64,000 bases of DNA. Source: Arthrobacter celericrescens (GTDB lineage: Bacteria > Actinomycetota > Actinomycetes > Actinomycetales > Micrococcaceae). Made by a program: the position numbers and the translations under genes. Under the pieces are notes generated by a model. It was not told the origin of the DNA. It saw only the letters and a list, made by a program, of their open reading frames with translations, and made no database searches. Of the stretch, positions 43,014 through 51,921 are shown one piece after another. Numbering within the stretch: position 1 is the first letter of the stretch; each line of letters starts with the position of its first letter. Where the stretch lies: positions 1 through 64,000 of the forward strand of contig NZ_QYLP01000021.1 of NCBI RefSeq assembly GCF_003614925.1, written 5' to 3'.

Positions 43014-43514
43014 TCAGCTGAGCGCGGCGACCCACACGCCGATCGCCCAGGTGCTGGCCGCCAGGCAGGCCAGGCCGAACTCGGCCAGGATGCCCAGGCC
43101 CGTGGCCTTGAGCGCGGCGAGGCTGGAGGTCACAGCCGTCCTGAACGCGCGCGTGCGCAGGAGTTCACTCAGCAGGAGCCCGACGGCGAATCCCACAAAG
43201 AGCCCCACGACGGGGATTGCGAACATCCCCACCACCGCCAGGGCGATCCCGACAAGGACGGAGCGGTTGGGGATGCCGTGCTGCTTGAGTTTCCGCCCGG
43301 TGAGGATGGCACTGGAAGCCATGCCCACGGCCACGAGGGTCAGCCCAATTCCGAAGACCACCCAGCCCGTGACGCCAGCGCCACCCCACAGCGCCCAGGC
43401 CAGCAGGCTCGCGCCGACCAGGATGCTTCCGGGCAGTACAGGGATGACGGTGCCCGCCACGCCGACAGCAATGGCCAGGCCGCACAAGATCGTTACGATG
43501 GTTTCAGCGGTCAT
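43014..43514 (-). CDS. DUF456 membrane protein
   Basis: A 166-residue, very hydrophobic protein with five or six helices. 'GVAGTVIPVLPGSILVGASLLAWALWGG' and 'GLFVGFAVGLLLSELLR' are the internal repeat of the DUF456 family. Function unknown. It follows the malic enzyme gene in the same direction but is separated from it by a terminator-like hairpin. Confidence 0.82.
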   Translation of the reverse strand: MTAETIVTILCGLAIAVGVAGTVIPVLPGSILVGASLLAWALWGGAGVTGWVVFGIGLTLVAVGMASSAILTGRKLKQHGIPNRSVLVGIALAVVGMFAIPVVGLFVGFAVGLLLSELLRTRAFRTAVTSSLAALKATGLGILAEFGLACLAASTWAIGVWVAALS

Positions 43515-43574
43515 TCCCCGAGCCTACGCGGCTCGCCGCCCGGTCAACCCTGCCGAAACCTCCAACGACAAATA

Positions 43575-43614
43575 ACGACGGCGGCGCTCCCCAGCACGGG
43601 AGCACCGCCGTCGT
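43575..43614. terminator. Terminator of the malic enzyme gene
   Basis: ACGACGGCGG-C-GCTCCC (43575-43591) pairs with 43598-43614 with one mismatch across six bases. On the minus strand TTATTTG follows. It belongs to the GACGGCGG hairpin set. Confidence 0.6.
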
Positions 43615-43686
43615 CGTTTAGAGGGGCCTCCGCCGCCGAGGGTTCCCTGGCTGAGCGGAGCGAAGCCAGGGAGGCGGGGCGGGGAC

Positions 43687-44877
43687 TTACTCGGCAGCCG
43701 CGGCGACCGCAGCCGTCACGGCCGGAGCCACGCGGGCATCCAGCGGGCTCGGCACGATGTAGTCGGCGGAGAGCCCTTCCTCGGCGAGTTCGGCGATCGC
43801 GCGGGCCGCGGCCAGCTTCATGGCCGGCGTGATGCGGCGTGCACCGGCGTCGAGGGCTCCGCGGAAGATGCCCGGGAAGGCCAGGACGTTGTTGATCTGG
43901 TTCGGGAAATCGCTGCGGCCCGTGGCCACGACGGCGGCGTACTTCTGCGCCACCTCCGGCAGGACCTCCGGGTCCGGGTTGGACAGCGCGAAAACGATCG
44001 AGTTCCCGGCCATGAGCTTGAGGTGCTCTTCGTCCAGCTTGGAGGAGGAGACGCCGACGAACACATCGGCCCCCTGCAGGGCCTCGCCCGGTCCGCCGGT
44101 GATACCGCGCGGGTTGGTCCGCTGCGCCATCTGGGCCTTCTTGCTGGCGGGGTCCGCGGCGATGTCGGCGCGGCCGGTGTTGATGGCGCCCTTGGAGTCG
44201 AGCAGGATGACATCCTCGACGCCGGCGGTCAGCAGGATTTCGGCGACGGCGATGCCCGCGGCACCGGCACCGGAAACGACCACCTTGAGGCCGCTGAGTT
44301 CGCGCTTGGTCACCTTGGCGGCGTTCGTCAGCGCGGCAAGGACCACGACGGCGGTGCCGTGCTGGTCGTCGTGCATCACCGGGCAGTCGAGGGCCTCGAT
44401 GAGGCGTTCTTCGAGTTCGAAGCAGCGCGGTGCAGAGATGTCTTCGAGGTTCACGGCGCCGAAGCTCGGGCGGAGCCGGACCAGGGTTTCGATGATCTCC
44501 TCCACGTCCGTGGTGTTGAGGACCAGTGGGATCGAGTCGAGGTCGCCGAAGGACTTGAACAGGGCGGACTTGCCCTCCATGACCGGCAGGGAAGCGCTGG
44601 GGCCGATGTTGCCCAGGCCGAGGACCGCAGTGCCGTCGCTGACGACCACCACGAGGCGCTCGGCCCAGGTGTGGGTGCGGGCGAGTTCCGGCTTGGCGTG
44701 GATGGCCCGGCTGACCTGGGCTACGCCCGGGGTATAGGCGATGGACAGATCGCGCTTGTCGTTCAGGGGAACGGTGCTGGACACCGAGAGCTTGCCGCCC
44801 TCGTGCGCAGTGAAAATCTCTTCTTCGCTCAGGACGAGCGCCGCTTCTTTGCCGGCGTCGATGGTTTCGATAGACAC
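43687..44877 (-). CDS. NAD(P)-dependent malic enzyme
   Basis: Oxidatively decarboxylates malate to pyruvate. A 396-residue protein of the short bacterial type without the phosphotransacetylase tail. Motifs: 'DLSIAYTPGVAQVSRAI' with the catalytic Tyr, 'VSDGTAVLGLGNIG', 'VMHDDQHGTAVVV' with the metal-binding Asp pair, Rossmann 'VVSGAGAAGIAVAEIL', and 'NPDPEVLPE'. It links the fumarate made by the asparagine operon to pyruvate. A CRP-like site lies upstream. Confidence 0.92.
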   Translation of the reverse strand: MSIETIDAGKEAALVLSEEEIFTAHEGGKLSVSSTVPLNDKRDLSIAYTPGVAQVSRAIHAKPELARTHTWAERLVVVVSDGTAVLGLGNIGPSASLPVMEGKSALFKSFGDLDSIPLVLNTTDVEEIIETLVRLRPSFGAVNLEDISAPRCFELEERLIEALDCPVMHDDQHGTAVVVLAALTNAAKVTKRELSGLKVVVSGAGAAGIAVAEILLTAGVEDVILLDSKGAINTGRADIAADPASKKAQMAQRTNPRGITGGPGEALQGADVFVGVSSSKLDEEHLKLMAGNSIVFALSNPDPEVLPEVAQKYAAVVATGRSDFPNQINNVLAFPGIFRGALDAGARRITPAMKLAAARAIAELAEEGLSADYIVPSPLDARVAPAVTAAVAAAAE

Positions 44878-45077
44878 GTCGTTGTCTCCTCAGGCTAGCC
44901 GTGGACCCACTGGCGCGGGTCCGGCACAAATATGGGCGTTCGAGGAGCGTTGGTTCGGGCCAAGGGTGGCTGGCCCGGTCTGCACATCTCCTGCAGGTTG
45001 GGCCGCTGGCCGCATCGGTTCTGCCATGGTAGGCAAGCCGCAGGGGTGCTGATGGCCGGAGGCAGGGCGTCTGGACC

Positions 45078-45119
45078 TGATAAAACGTTTACCCGGCAGA
45101 TCATGTGACTCAGATCACG
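45078..45119 (-). promoter_or_regulatory. CRP/GlxR-like site and -10 upstream of the malic enzyme gene
   Basis: TGTGA-CTCAGA-TCACG (45104-45119) matches the CRP consensus except for the last base. On the minus strand TTATCA (45083-45078) is centred 31 bp downstream, the spacing of a class II activated promoter. It lies about 200 bp ahead of the start codon. Confidence 0.45.
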
Positions 45120-45157
45120 CAAAAAGACGACTTTTTCGCCCCACCGGTCTAGACCGG

Positions 45158-45805
45158 TTACTTCGCTTTCGGGCTTTCCCAGAGCAGGCTGCAGGCGTTC
45201 TTGAGGTCTTTTTCCGCGTCGAACAATGAAAGCCGGCGGCAGCGGACCAACTGGACCAGACCACTGACCGTATGCAGCAGGACCCGGGCCCGGACGGCGT
45301 CGTCGTTCATCGCCACCACCAGCGCCTCGGCGAGGGCGTCGAGCTCCCGGAGGAGCTCCGGAATGTCGCCATCCCAGCTGTCCGACCTGCGGGTCAGGCA
45401 GTGCTCGACGGCGGGTTGCATCACCCGCAGGTGGAAGATCTCCATGAGCAGCCCGGTGAGCTCGTGGCGGCTACGGTGGGGCTGGCCGCCGCGCGTCTCG
45501 CGCCCGAGCCGGGCGGCCTTCGCCTGACCGCGGCCAAGCTCGCGCAGTTGCTGGCGGTAGACGGCGAGCATCAGGTGCGCCGGCGAAGGGAAGTAGCGGT
45601 ACAGGGTGCCCAGCGGGACATGTGCCCGCAGGGCGACGTCGGAGAGGCTGACGGTATCGAACTGCCGCTGCGCGAATCCGGCGGCTGCCTTCAGGATCCG
45701 GGCATAGCGGAGCTGCTGCCTTGGCGTGGTGGGGGCAGCGGCCATCCGCGGCAATCCCGCTGCAAGGTCCAGCGAGTACGGTTCCAGGTAGTTTTCTTCG
45801 GGCAT
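45158..45805 (-). CDS. TetR-family regulator (KstR-like)
   Basis: A 215-residue protein with the HTH 'RYARILKAAAGFAQRQFDTVSLSDVALRAHVPLGTLYRYFPSPAHLMLAVY', similar in style to KstR/FadR-type TetR proteins of actinobacteria, and a helical C-terminal domain. It is preceded by a 35-residue leader including 'MPEENYLEPYSLDLAAGLPRM'. No adjacent operon is obvious; the malic enzyme gene lies 280 bp downstream on the same strand. The ATG at 45805 is the most plausible start, although its Shine-Dalgarno is weak. Confidence 0.78.
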   Translation of the reverse strand: MPEENYLEPYSLDLAAGLPRMAAAPTTPRQQLRYARILKAAAGFAQRQFDTVSLSDVALRAHVPLGTLYRYFPSPAHLMLAVYRQQLRELGRGQAKAARLGRETRGGQPHRSRHELTGLLMEIFHLRVMQPAVEHCLTRRSDSWDGDIPELLRELDALAEALVVAMNDDAVRARVLLHTVSGLVQLVRCRRLSLFDAEKDLKNACSLLWESPKAK

Positions 45806-45931
45806 GTCCGGTGATCTGTGCTGTGCGCCGGGCGGCATCCTACGTGACTTGTAGATGTTACGGCAGGAAGGTGGGAGTTGTCTGGGAGGGGGCCGGGAGT
45901 CCCTCATTGGCGCCTGCTCCGGACCTGGAGG

Positions 45932-45960
45932 TTGGCACCAGGCTTACCCGGCAGTATCCT
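45932..45960 (+). promoter_or_regulatory. Promoter of the FG-GAP protein gene
   Basis: TTGGCA (45932-45937) and TATCCT (45955-45960) are separated by exactly 17 bp. The predicted transcript starts near 45967 and gives a leader of about 37 bases with GGGGGA before the ATG. Confidence 0.6.
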
Positions 45961-46003
45961 CGGGGGATCGGGCCGCGTCGGGCCCACGCTTATTGGGGGA
46001 ATC

Positions 46004-48205
46004 ATGGCGTTTGGCGCTGCACTTTTTCGGCGGCTTTTCCGCGTTCTGGTGGTCTTCGTTTCTGCGGTTCTTGCGGCCGTGCTCCTGGTGCCGGCGGGTC
46101 CTGCCTTAGCGGAGGAAGCCGGGCCTCAACTGCTTTCCCTGGAACGGACCTCGCCCGCGGTCATCACCGCAGGGAACAATGCGACATTCGCGTTCAAGGC
46201 GTCGGAGCCGGTTACCAGCGTGGACTTGGTGGTTCGCGACAAGACCGGAACCCGCGCTGGTTACTGGGAGAGCAGGACCCCAAGCATCGAGGGCACAGTC
46301 CAGTTGCCTATTGAGGCGGACAGCTGGCCAAGCGGAAGCGTCAAAGCCGAGTGGGTCACAGTGGTCACGCCGGACCACCGGTACACCACCTATTGGCCTG
46401 GGCCCACTACTGGATCGCTCGGCGATTTGAGCCGTCTCGACTTCCAGGTTGATAACCCGGACGTGGTCTTTGAGGAACCGTCTGTCACTGCCATGTCGCC
46501 GGTAACGGCAACAGTCGCACCCGGACAGACCGCGAGCGTAAATTTCACTCTGTCCCAGGCCGCAAGCGAGGTCCGCTTTGCTTACACAGACGAATCCCTG
46601 GTGACGGGCTTTGAACTCAGCTGGGACGGCACTGTTCCGAAGGGGCCGTTCTCAGCAACGGCTAGCGCCCCTGTTACTGCGTCTAAGCCTAGTGGCAAGT
46701 ACACGCTGCAAAGCATCCGCATCACGTATCTGGGTGACCGTTCGACTGTCACCTACCACCGGGATGGCAGAATCCAACGTACCCTTCAGCCTGCACCGTC
46801 GCCGCTGCCGCCCATCGATTTCAACAAGGCCACCTTCTTGGTCGACAACCCAGCGGTGTTGCTGCAACCGCAGGTCAACACCGTGAAACCGTCCATCTCA
46901 GGACCGTTGGCCTTTCCGATCTCCACTCTGACGGCCGACCCAGGCAGCTGGTCCGAGCAACCAACGGCATACCGCTACCAATGGCTCCGCAATGGCGTGC
47001 CAATTGCTGGAGCCACGGAACAGGTCTATGACTCCCACTATTGGAACGACGGTGGCAGCAAGGTCTCAGTCCGAGTCACCGCATTGCGCGCCGGAAGGTT
47101 TCCAGCCTCGCTGACAACGGCGGCAGTTGGACCGATGCCGAGAGATATCAGTGTCCAAAATGCGGAAATCGACGGGGACGTGTCCGTGGGAGGCGCCATT
47201 TTCGCAAAGTGGTTCACGGTCCGCTCCTTTCCACAAGGTGGACCGCCGTCCTTCAAGTACGTCTGGAAGCGGGACGGCAAGCCGATCCTGAGGGCTACGC
47301 AGCGCAGCTACGTCCTTACGACAGCAGACAAAGGCCACAGAATCACGGTCGACATCCACGTCACCGTGAGCGGGCAAACGAACATTTTTCCGGTCGCGCT
47401 GAAACCGCGTATCGCCAACCGGGATAAGACCAAGGGCCTCAACGGTGACAACACCATGGACGTTTTCGCACGCGACAACGCGGGAACGCTCTACCTCTAC
47501 CCGACGAACGGCCGGGGCTCATGGCTACCCCGGCAACGTATCGGCGGGGGCTGGAATATTTATAACGCTCTGCTCTCTGCCGGGGACTGGAACGGTGACG
47601 GAAAGAATGACGTCATCGCTCGGGATCGGCAGGGCCGACTGTTCCTCTACCCCGGCAACGGGAAGGGTGGGATTCCCACCAAGGTCCAGATCGGCACAGG
47701 ATGGAACATCCACCGCAACATCATTGCCCCGGGCGACTGGGACGGGGACGGCTTAAACGACCTCATTGCGCGGGATACCTCCAACACAGTCTGGCTCTAC
47801 CCCGGCAACGGGCGAGGCGGCTGGTTGCAACGGAAAGTCATCAGCAGGGGTTGGGGGGACTTCAACCTGCTCCTGGCACCGGGGAAGTTCTGGGGGTACA
47901 ACAGGAACGAGGTCATGGCCCGGGACGATACGGGAAATCTGAGGCTTATTTACAGCACCGGTACAGGACACTTCGGGGCCGGAACACCGGATTTCTTCAC
48001 CGCCAGCTTTTGGGGGTGGGAGGTCTTTTCCCGGATTTGCGCCTCCGGGGACTTCAATGGCGACGGCAAGGTTGACGTCTACGGCATCACCCCAACAGGA
48101 ACCATGTGGATGTACTTCGGCAACGGTGACCCCAACGCAAACGTTAGGTTCAAGGGCCGCGCCGTCGTCGGCGGCGGCTGGAACCAGTTCAGCGCTGTGT
48201 TCTGA
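46004..48205 (+). CDS. Exported FG-GAP/VCBS repeat protein
   Basis: A 733-residue protein with a Sec signal peptide ('FRRLFRVLVVFVSAVLAAVLLVPAGPALA', residues about 8-37). An N-terminal region of Ig-like beta domains follows; one ('TADPGSWSEQPTAYRYQWLRNGVPIAGAT') is the repeat seen in many actinobacterial surface proteins. The C-terminal third is an FG-GAP/VCBS propeller of about five blades of the form 'GDWNGDGKNDVIARDRQGRLFLYPGNGKG', with Ca-binding DxNxDGxxD loops. It is probably a secreted or surface adhesin, or a glycan-binding protein. Codons end in A or T more often than in neighbouring genes, suggesting a different history. Confidence 0.82.
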   Translation: MAFGAALFRRLFRVLVVFVSAVLAAVLLVPAGPALAEEAGPQLLSLERTSPAVITAGNNATFAFKASEPVTSVDLVVRDKTGTRAGYWESRTPSIEGTVQLPIEADSWPSGSVKAEWVTVVTPDHRYTTYWPGPTTGSLGDLSRLDFQVDNPDVVFEEPSVTAMSPVTATVAPGQTASVNFTLSQAASEVRFAYTDESLVTGFELSWDGTVPKGPFSATASAPVTASKPSGKYTLQSIRITYLGDRSTVTYHRDGRIQRTLQPAPSPLPPIDFNKATFLVDNPAVLLQPQVNTVKPSISGPLAFPISTLTADPGSWSEQPTAYRYQWLRNGVPIAGATEQVYDSHYWNDGGSKVSVRVTALRAGRFPASLTTAAVGPMPRDISVQNAEIDGDVSVGGAIFAKWFTVRSFPQGGPPSFKYVWKRDGKPILRATQRSYVLTTADKGHRITVDIHVTVSGQTNIFPVALKPRIANRDKTKGLNGDNTMDVFARDNAGTLYLYPTNGRGSWLPRQRIGGGWNIYNALLSAGDWNGDGKNDVIARDRQGRLFLYPGNGKGGIPTKVQIGTGWNIHRNIIAPGDWDGDGLNDLIARDTSNTVWLYPGNGRGGWLQRKVISRGWGDFNLLLAPGKFWGYNRNEVMARDDTGNLRLIYSTGTGHFGAGTPDFFTASFWGWEVFSRICASGDFNGDGKVDVYGITPTGTMWMYFGNGDPNANVRFKGRAVVGGGWNQFSAVF

Positions 48206-48244
48206 CCGCCCCACCGGGCCCGCGCCCGATCCGGCTCGCGAAAG

Positions 48245-49573
48245 CTACGCCACGCTCTTGATCTTCACCACGAACACCGCACCCAACAGCCCGATCACCG
48301 CAGCGGCCACATAGAGGGACACGTAGCCGCCCCAGTAGGTGACGAACGGGAAGGCGATCAGCGGCGCGATCACCTGCGGCAGCGAGTTGGCCACGTTGAT
48401 CACGCCGAGGTCCCGGCCGCGGTCCAGCGCCGTGGGCAGGACCTGCGTGATGAGCGCAAAATCCACGGCCAGGTACGCGCCAAAGCCGACGCCGAGCACC
48501 ACGGCACCGGTGATGGCCCCGGCCCAGGTGGGGGCGAAGCCAAGGATCAGGCTGGCCGCGGCAATCACCACGGAGGACGCGATCACCAGCGGCTTCCGCT
48601 TGCCCATGCGGTCGCTGAGCGCGCCGCCGACCACGCTGGTGATGATCACCATCACCGCATACAGCCCGGTGAGGATCAGAACGCCGAACTCCGGCGCGAT
48701 GCCCTGCGTCTCCTCGAGGTGCACCGCATCCTTGAGGAAGAACAGCAGGTACAAGGTGACCATGTGGTTGCCGATGTTGACCAGCAGCCGGGTCAACCAC
48801 GCCCACGCGAAGTCCGGGTACTTCACCGGCGACACCCAGAAGCCCTTCGCAAAACCCGCCAGGCTGAACGGCGGGCGGGCGGCGGGGGCCAGCGGGGCGT
48901 CATCGCTCCTGAACAGATAGAGCACGACGCCGGCGATCAGTGCCGCCGCGCACACCAGGTATCCGGCGGCGAAGTTCCCCGCAACCACCGCGGCGATCAC
49001 CGCGCCGAGCAGGATGCCCACCGTCTGCCCCATGGCGGCAAGGCCGCCCACCGTGCCGCGCTGCGGCACCGGAACCCGGTCCGGGATGGCCGCGGTGACC
49101 GCGGCGTACGCACCGTTGCACCCGGCCTGGACGAGGCACCACAGGATCGTCATGACCGCCACGTTCGGCGCACCTGCCAGCCCCACCAAAGCGGCGGCAC
49201 CCAGGACCGCACCGACCAGGACCCAGGGCACACGGCGCCCGTAACGGGACACCGTGCGGTCGCTGAAGGCGCCGAACAAGGGGTTCGCCACGAGCGACAC
49301 CGCGGCGCCGCAGCCGGTCACCAGCGCGAGAATGGCTTCCTTCTGGCCTTCGTCGAAATGGATGGCCTGCTGGCCGAGCAGCACCTGGATCGGCCCGAAG
49401 AACGCGGCGTTGATGCCCAGGTTGACCAGCACGACTCCGGTAATCCACAGCGCCCGGACGCGTTCCACCGGCTCGGCGAGCGCCGTCGTCGTACCTGCCG
49501 CTGAGGCGGCCCGATCCGGCGCCGGACGCTCGGGCAGTGAACCGGGCAATCCGGTCAGATCACTCGGGCTCAT
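48245..49573 (-). CDS. MFS transporter, SLC45/GPH-like
   Basis: A 442-residue protein with 12 helices. 'NPLFGAFSDRTVSRYGRRVPWVLVGAV' in the loop after TM2 is typical of sugar-cation symporter-like and SLC45-type carriers, and 'GALSDRMGKRKPLVI' is the second motif. The N-terminal 35 residues are polar. Substrate unknown; by family a sugar or glycoside is likely. Convergent with the FG-GAP gene and divergent from the RraA gene. Confidence 0.8.
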   Translation of the reverse strand: MSPSDLTGLPGSLPERPAPDRAASAAGTTTALAEPVERVRALWITGVVLVNLGINAAFFGPIQVLLGQQAIHFDEGQKEAILALVTGCGAAVSLVANPLFGAFSDRTVSRYGRRVPWVLVGAVLGAAALVGLAGAPNVAVMTILWCLVQAGCNGAYAAVTAAIPDRVPVPQRGTVGGLAAMGQTVGILLGAVIAAVVAGNFAAGYLVCAAALIAGVVLYLFRSDDAPLAPAARPPFSLAGFAKGFWVSPVKYPDFAWAWLTRLLVNIGNHMVTLYLLFFLKDAVHLEETQGIAPEFGVLILTGLYAVMVIITSVVGGALSDRMGKRKPLVIASSVVIAAASLILGFAPTWAGAITGAVVLGVGFGAYLAVDFALITQVLPTALDRGRDLGVINVANSLPQVIAPLIAFPFVTYWGGYVSLYVAAAVIGLLGAVFVVKIKSVA

Positions 49574-49670
49574 GGCGGCTCCCCCTGCATATAACGGTGT
49601 TGATTCAGCGTACCGCCGGGGCCGGTCAACGGGGTTAGTGTTGCAGCATCAGAAGCAAGGAGAGTCAACG

Positions 49671-50144
49671 ATGAACGAAATCCTGAGCACCGCCGATCTC
49701 TACGATGAACGCGGCGACGAGCTCGCCTCCATCGCACTGCAGTTCCAGGACCTGGGCGGCAACAGCAGCTTCAGCGGCCCGGTCCGCACGGTGAAATGCT
49801 ACGAAGACAACGCGCTGGTGAAGACCGTGCTCGGCACCCCCGGCGAGGGCGCGGTGCTGGTAGTGGACGGCAACGGCTCGCTGCGCACGGCCCTCATGGG
49901 GGACATGATCGCCGAAAGCGCCGTGGAGAACGGCTGGGCCGGCGTCGTGATCAATGGGGCCATCCGGGACCGGCTCGCGTTGGCGAAGCTGCCGTTCGGC
50001 GTCAAGGCGCTGGGCAGCAATCCGAAGAAGAGCACCAAGACCGGCCGCGGCGAGGTGGACGTTCCGGTGGTGATCGACGGCGTGCACATCGAGCCGGGGA
50101 ACACCATCTACTGCGATCCCGACGGAATCCTCGTGGAGCCTTAA
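49671..50144 (+). CDS. RraA-family protein (RNase E inhibitor-like/HMG aldolase-like)
   Basis: A 157-residue protein: 'STADLYDERGDELASIALQFQDLGG', 'GAVLVVDGNGSLRTALMGDMIAESAVENGWAGVVINGAIRDRLAL' and 'IEPGNTIYCDPDGILV'. It is the compact RraA type, often annotated ribonuclease E activity regulator. The aldolase-like Arg-Asp pair in 'GAIRDR' is kept, and many actinobacterial members are in fact 4-hydroxy-4-methyl-2-oxoglutarate aldolases. AAGGAGAG precedes the ATG. It is a second, distant paralogue of the protein at 32115. Confidence 0.85.
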   Translation: MNEILSTADLYDERGDELASIALQFQDLGGNSSFSGPVRTVKCYEDNALVKTVLGTPGEGAVLVVDGNGSLRTALMGDMIAESAVENGWAGVVINGAIRDRLALAKLPFGVKALGSNPKKSTKTGRGEVDVPVVIDGVHIEPGNTIYCDPDGILVEP

Positions 50145-50204
50145 GCGGGCCGCTGGGCCTCTCGGAAATTTCTCCGGGCCAGCGGGGAATACAACGTCAA
50201 TTAG

Positions 50205-50227
50205 GATAGTTACTGAAAGCAACTATC
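50205..50227. promoter_or_regulatory. Operator-like palindrome upstream of the DHA2 transporter
   Basis: GATAGTT-ACTGAAAGC-AACTATC is a perfect 7-bp inverted repeat with a 9-base centre. TTAGGA and TATCAA, 17 bp apart, could be the promoter it overlaps. It is of MarR/TetR style; no adjacent regulator of that type exists. Confidence 0.5.
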
Positions 50228-50268
50228 AAATTGCGCCTTCCCCTTAGCTGCGCCTTCCTGGAGGACCG

Positions 50269-51921
50269 ATGTCCAAATCCACCCCTGTCCGGGTACCCGG
50301 CGAAGTCCTGACGCATCGCCAGACTTTGACCGTCATGGTGGGCCTCATGCTCGGCATGTTCCTGTCATCCCTCGACCAGACGATCGTGTCGACCTCGATC
50401 TACACCATCGCGAACGACCTTGACGGCCTCTCCCTGCAGGCCTGGGCCACCACGGCCTACCTCATCACCTCGACGGTGAGCACCCCGCTGTATGGCAAGC
50501 TCAGCGACATCTTCGGCCGCCGCCCGCTCTACCTGGCCGCCATCCTGATCTTCCTGGCGGGCTCCCTGTACGCCGGTTCCGTGCACTCCATGACCGAGCT
50601 CGCCATCGCCCGCGGCATCCAGGGCATGGGTGCCGGCGGCCTGCTGGCCCTCGCACTGACCATCATCGGCGACATCGTGGCACTCAAGGACCGCGCCAAG
50701 TACCAGGGCTACTTCATGTCCGTGTTCGGCATTTCCTCTGTGCTCGGGCCCGTGATCGGCGGTGCCTTCGCCGGCACCTCCAATTTCCTGGGCTTCGACG
50801 GCTGGCGCTGGGTCTTCTTCATCAACCTGCCCATCGGCCTGGCCGCGCTGGCCGTGGTCTTCCTGTACCTGCATCTGCCCCCGCGGCACGTGAAGCAGAA
50901 GATCGACTACTGGGGCGCCGCCGCCATCACCCTGGCGATCGTGCCGCTGCTGCTCGTGGCCGAACAGGGCCGCAGCTGGGGCTGGAACTCGGGCGCGTCA
51001 TGGCTCTGCTACGGCCTGGGCGTGGCCGGTATCGTCCTGTTCCTCGTGGCCGAACGCCGCGCCGGAGACTACGCGCTGATCCCCCTGCGGCTGTTCCGCA
51101 ACGCCACCTTCGGCCTGTCCTCGTTGCTGAACTTCATCATCGGCATCGGCATGTTCGGCGCCATCGCGATGCTGCCCATGTACCTGCAGCTGGTCAAGGG
51201 CCTCACCCCCACGGAGGCCGGGCTCATGATGATCACCTTCACGGTGGGCATCCTCTTCGGTTCCATCACCGCCGGACGCACCATCTCGTCGTCGGGCACG
51301 TACCGGATCTTCCCGATCCTCGGCACCGCGATCCTGACGGCGGCCGCCGTCGTCATGGGCCTCTCGCTCGGCGTGGACACCGGCCTCTGGGTCCCCGGCC
51401 TGATCGCGGTGTTCTTCGGCATGGGCCTGGGCTTCTGCATGCAGCCGCTCACCCTCGCCATGCAGGTGTCCGTGCCGCCGAAGGACATGGGAGTGGGGAC
51501 GTCGACGGCGGCGTTCTTCCGTTCCATGGGCGGCGCCGTCGGTACGGCCGTGTTCATCTCGATGCTGTTCAGCCAGGCCGCCGACAAGATCGCCGACGGC
51601 ATGAAGACCGCGGCATCGAACCCGGATTACCAGTCGGTGCTCCGCGATCCGGCAGTCGCCGCCGATCCCGCCAACGCCAAGCTGTACGACTTCTTCAAGA
51701 ACGGGGCATCCAACGATTCCCTCAATGACACCAGCTGGCTGCATTCGGCCAACCCGGTGCTGACGCGGCCGATCACCGAAGGCTTTGCCCAGGCGATCGA
51801 CGTCGTGATGCTCACCGCGGCGGGGCTGACCCTGCTGGCGTTCCTGGTCAGCTTCGCGCTGCCGAACAGGAAGCTGACGGACCCGAAGGCCGCGGCCAAG
51901 GAAGCCGTTCCGGCCCACTAG
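50269..51921 (+). CDS. MFS transporter, DHA2 (EmrB/QacA) type
   Basis: A 550-residue, 14-helix drug:H+ antiporter: 'MFLSSLDQTIVSTSIYTIANDL' in TM1, 'GKLSDIFGRRPLYLAAI' (motif A), 'RGIQGMGAGGLLALALTIIGDIV' and 'GPVIGGAF' (motif C). A hydrophilic loop of about 60 residues precedes the last helix. Predicted to export toxic organic compounds. It is convergent with the IclR gene, whose stop overlaps its stop by four bases. Confidence 0.85.
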   Translation: MSKSTPVRVPGEVLTHRQTLTVMVGLMLGMFLSSLDQTIVSTSIYTIANDLDGLSLQAWATTAYLITSTVSTPLYGKLSDIFGRRPLYLAAILIFLAGSLYAGSVHSMTELAIARGIQGMGAGGLLALALTIIGDIVALKDRAKYQGYFMSVFGISSVLGPVIGGAFAGTSNFLGFDGWRWVFFINLPIGLAALAVVFLYLHLPPRHVKQKIDYWGAAAITLAIVPLLLVAEQGRSWGWNSGASWLCYGLGVAGIVLFLVAERRAGDYALIPLRLFRNATFGLSSLLNFIIGIGMFGAIAMLPMYLQLVKGLTPTEAGLMMITFTVGILFGSITAGRTISSSGTYRIFPILGTAILTAAAVVMGLSLGVDTGLWVPGLIAVFFGMGLGFCMQPLTLAMQVSVPPKDMGVGTSTAAFFRSMGGAVGTAVFISMLFSQAADKIADGMKTAASNPDYQSVLRDPAVAADPANAKLYDFFKNGASNDSLNDTSWLHSANPVLTRPITEGFAQAIDVVMLTAAGLTLLAFLVSFALPNRKLTDPKAAAKEAVPAH

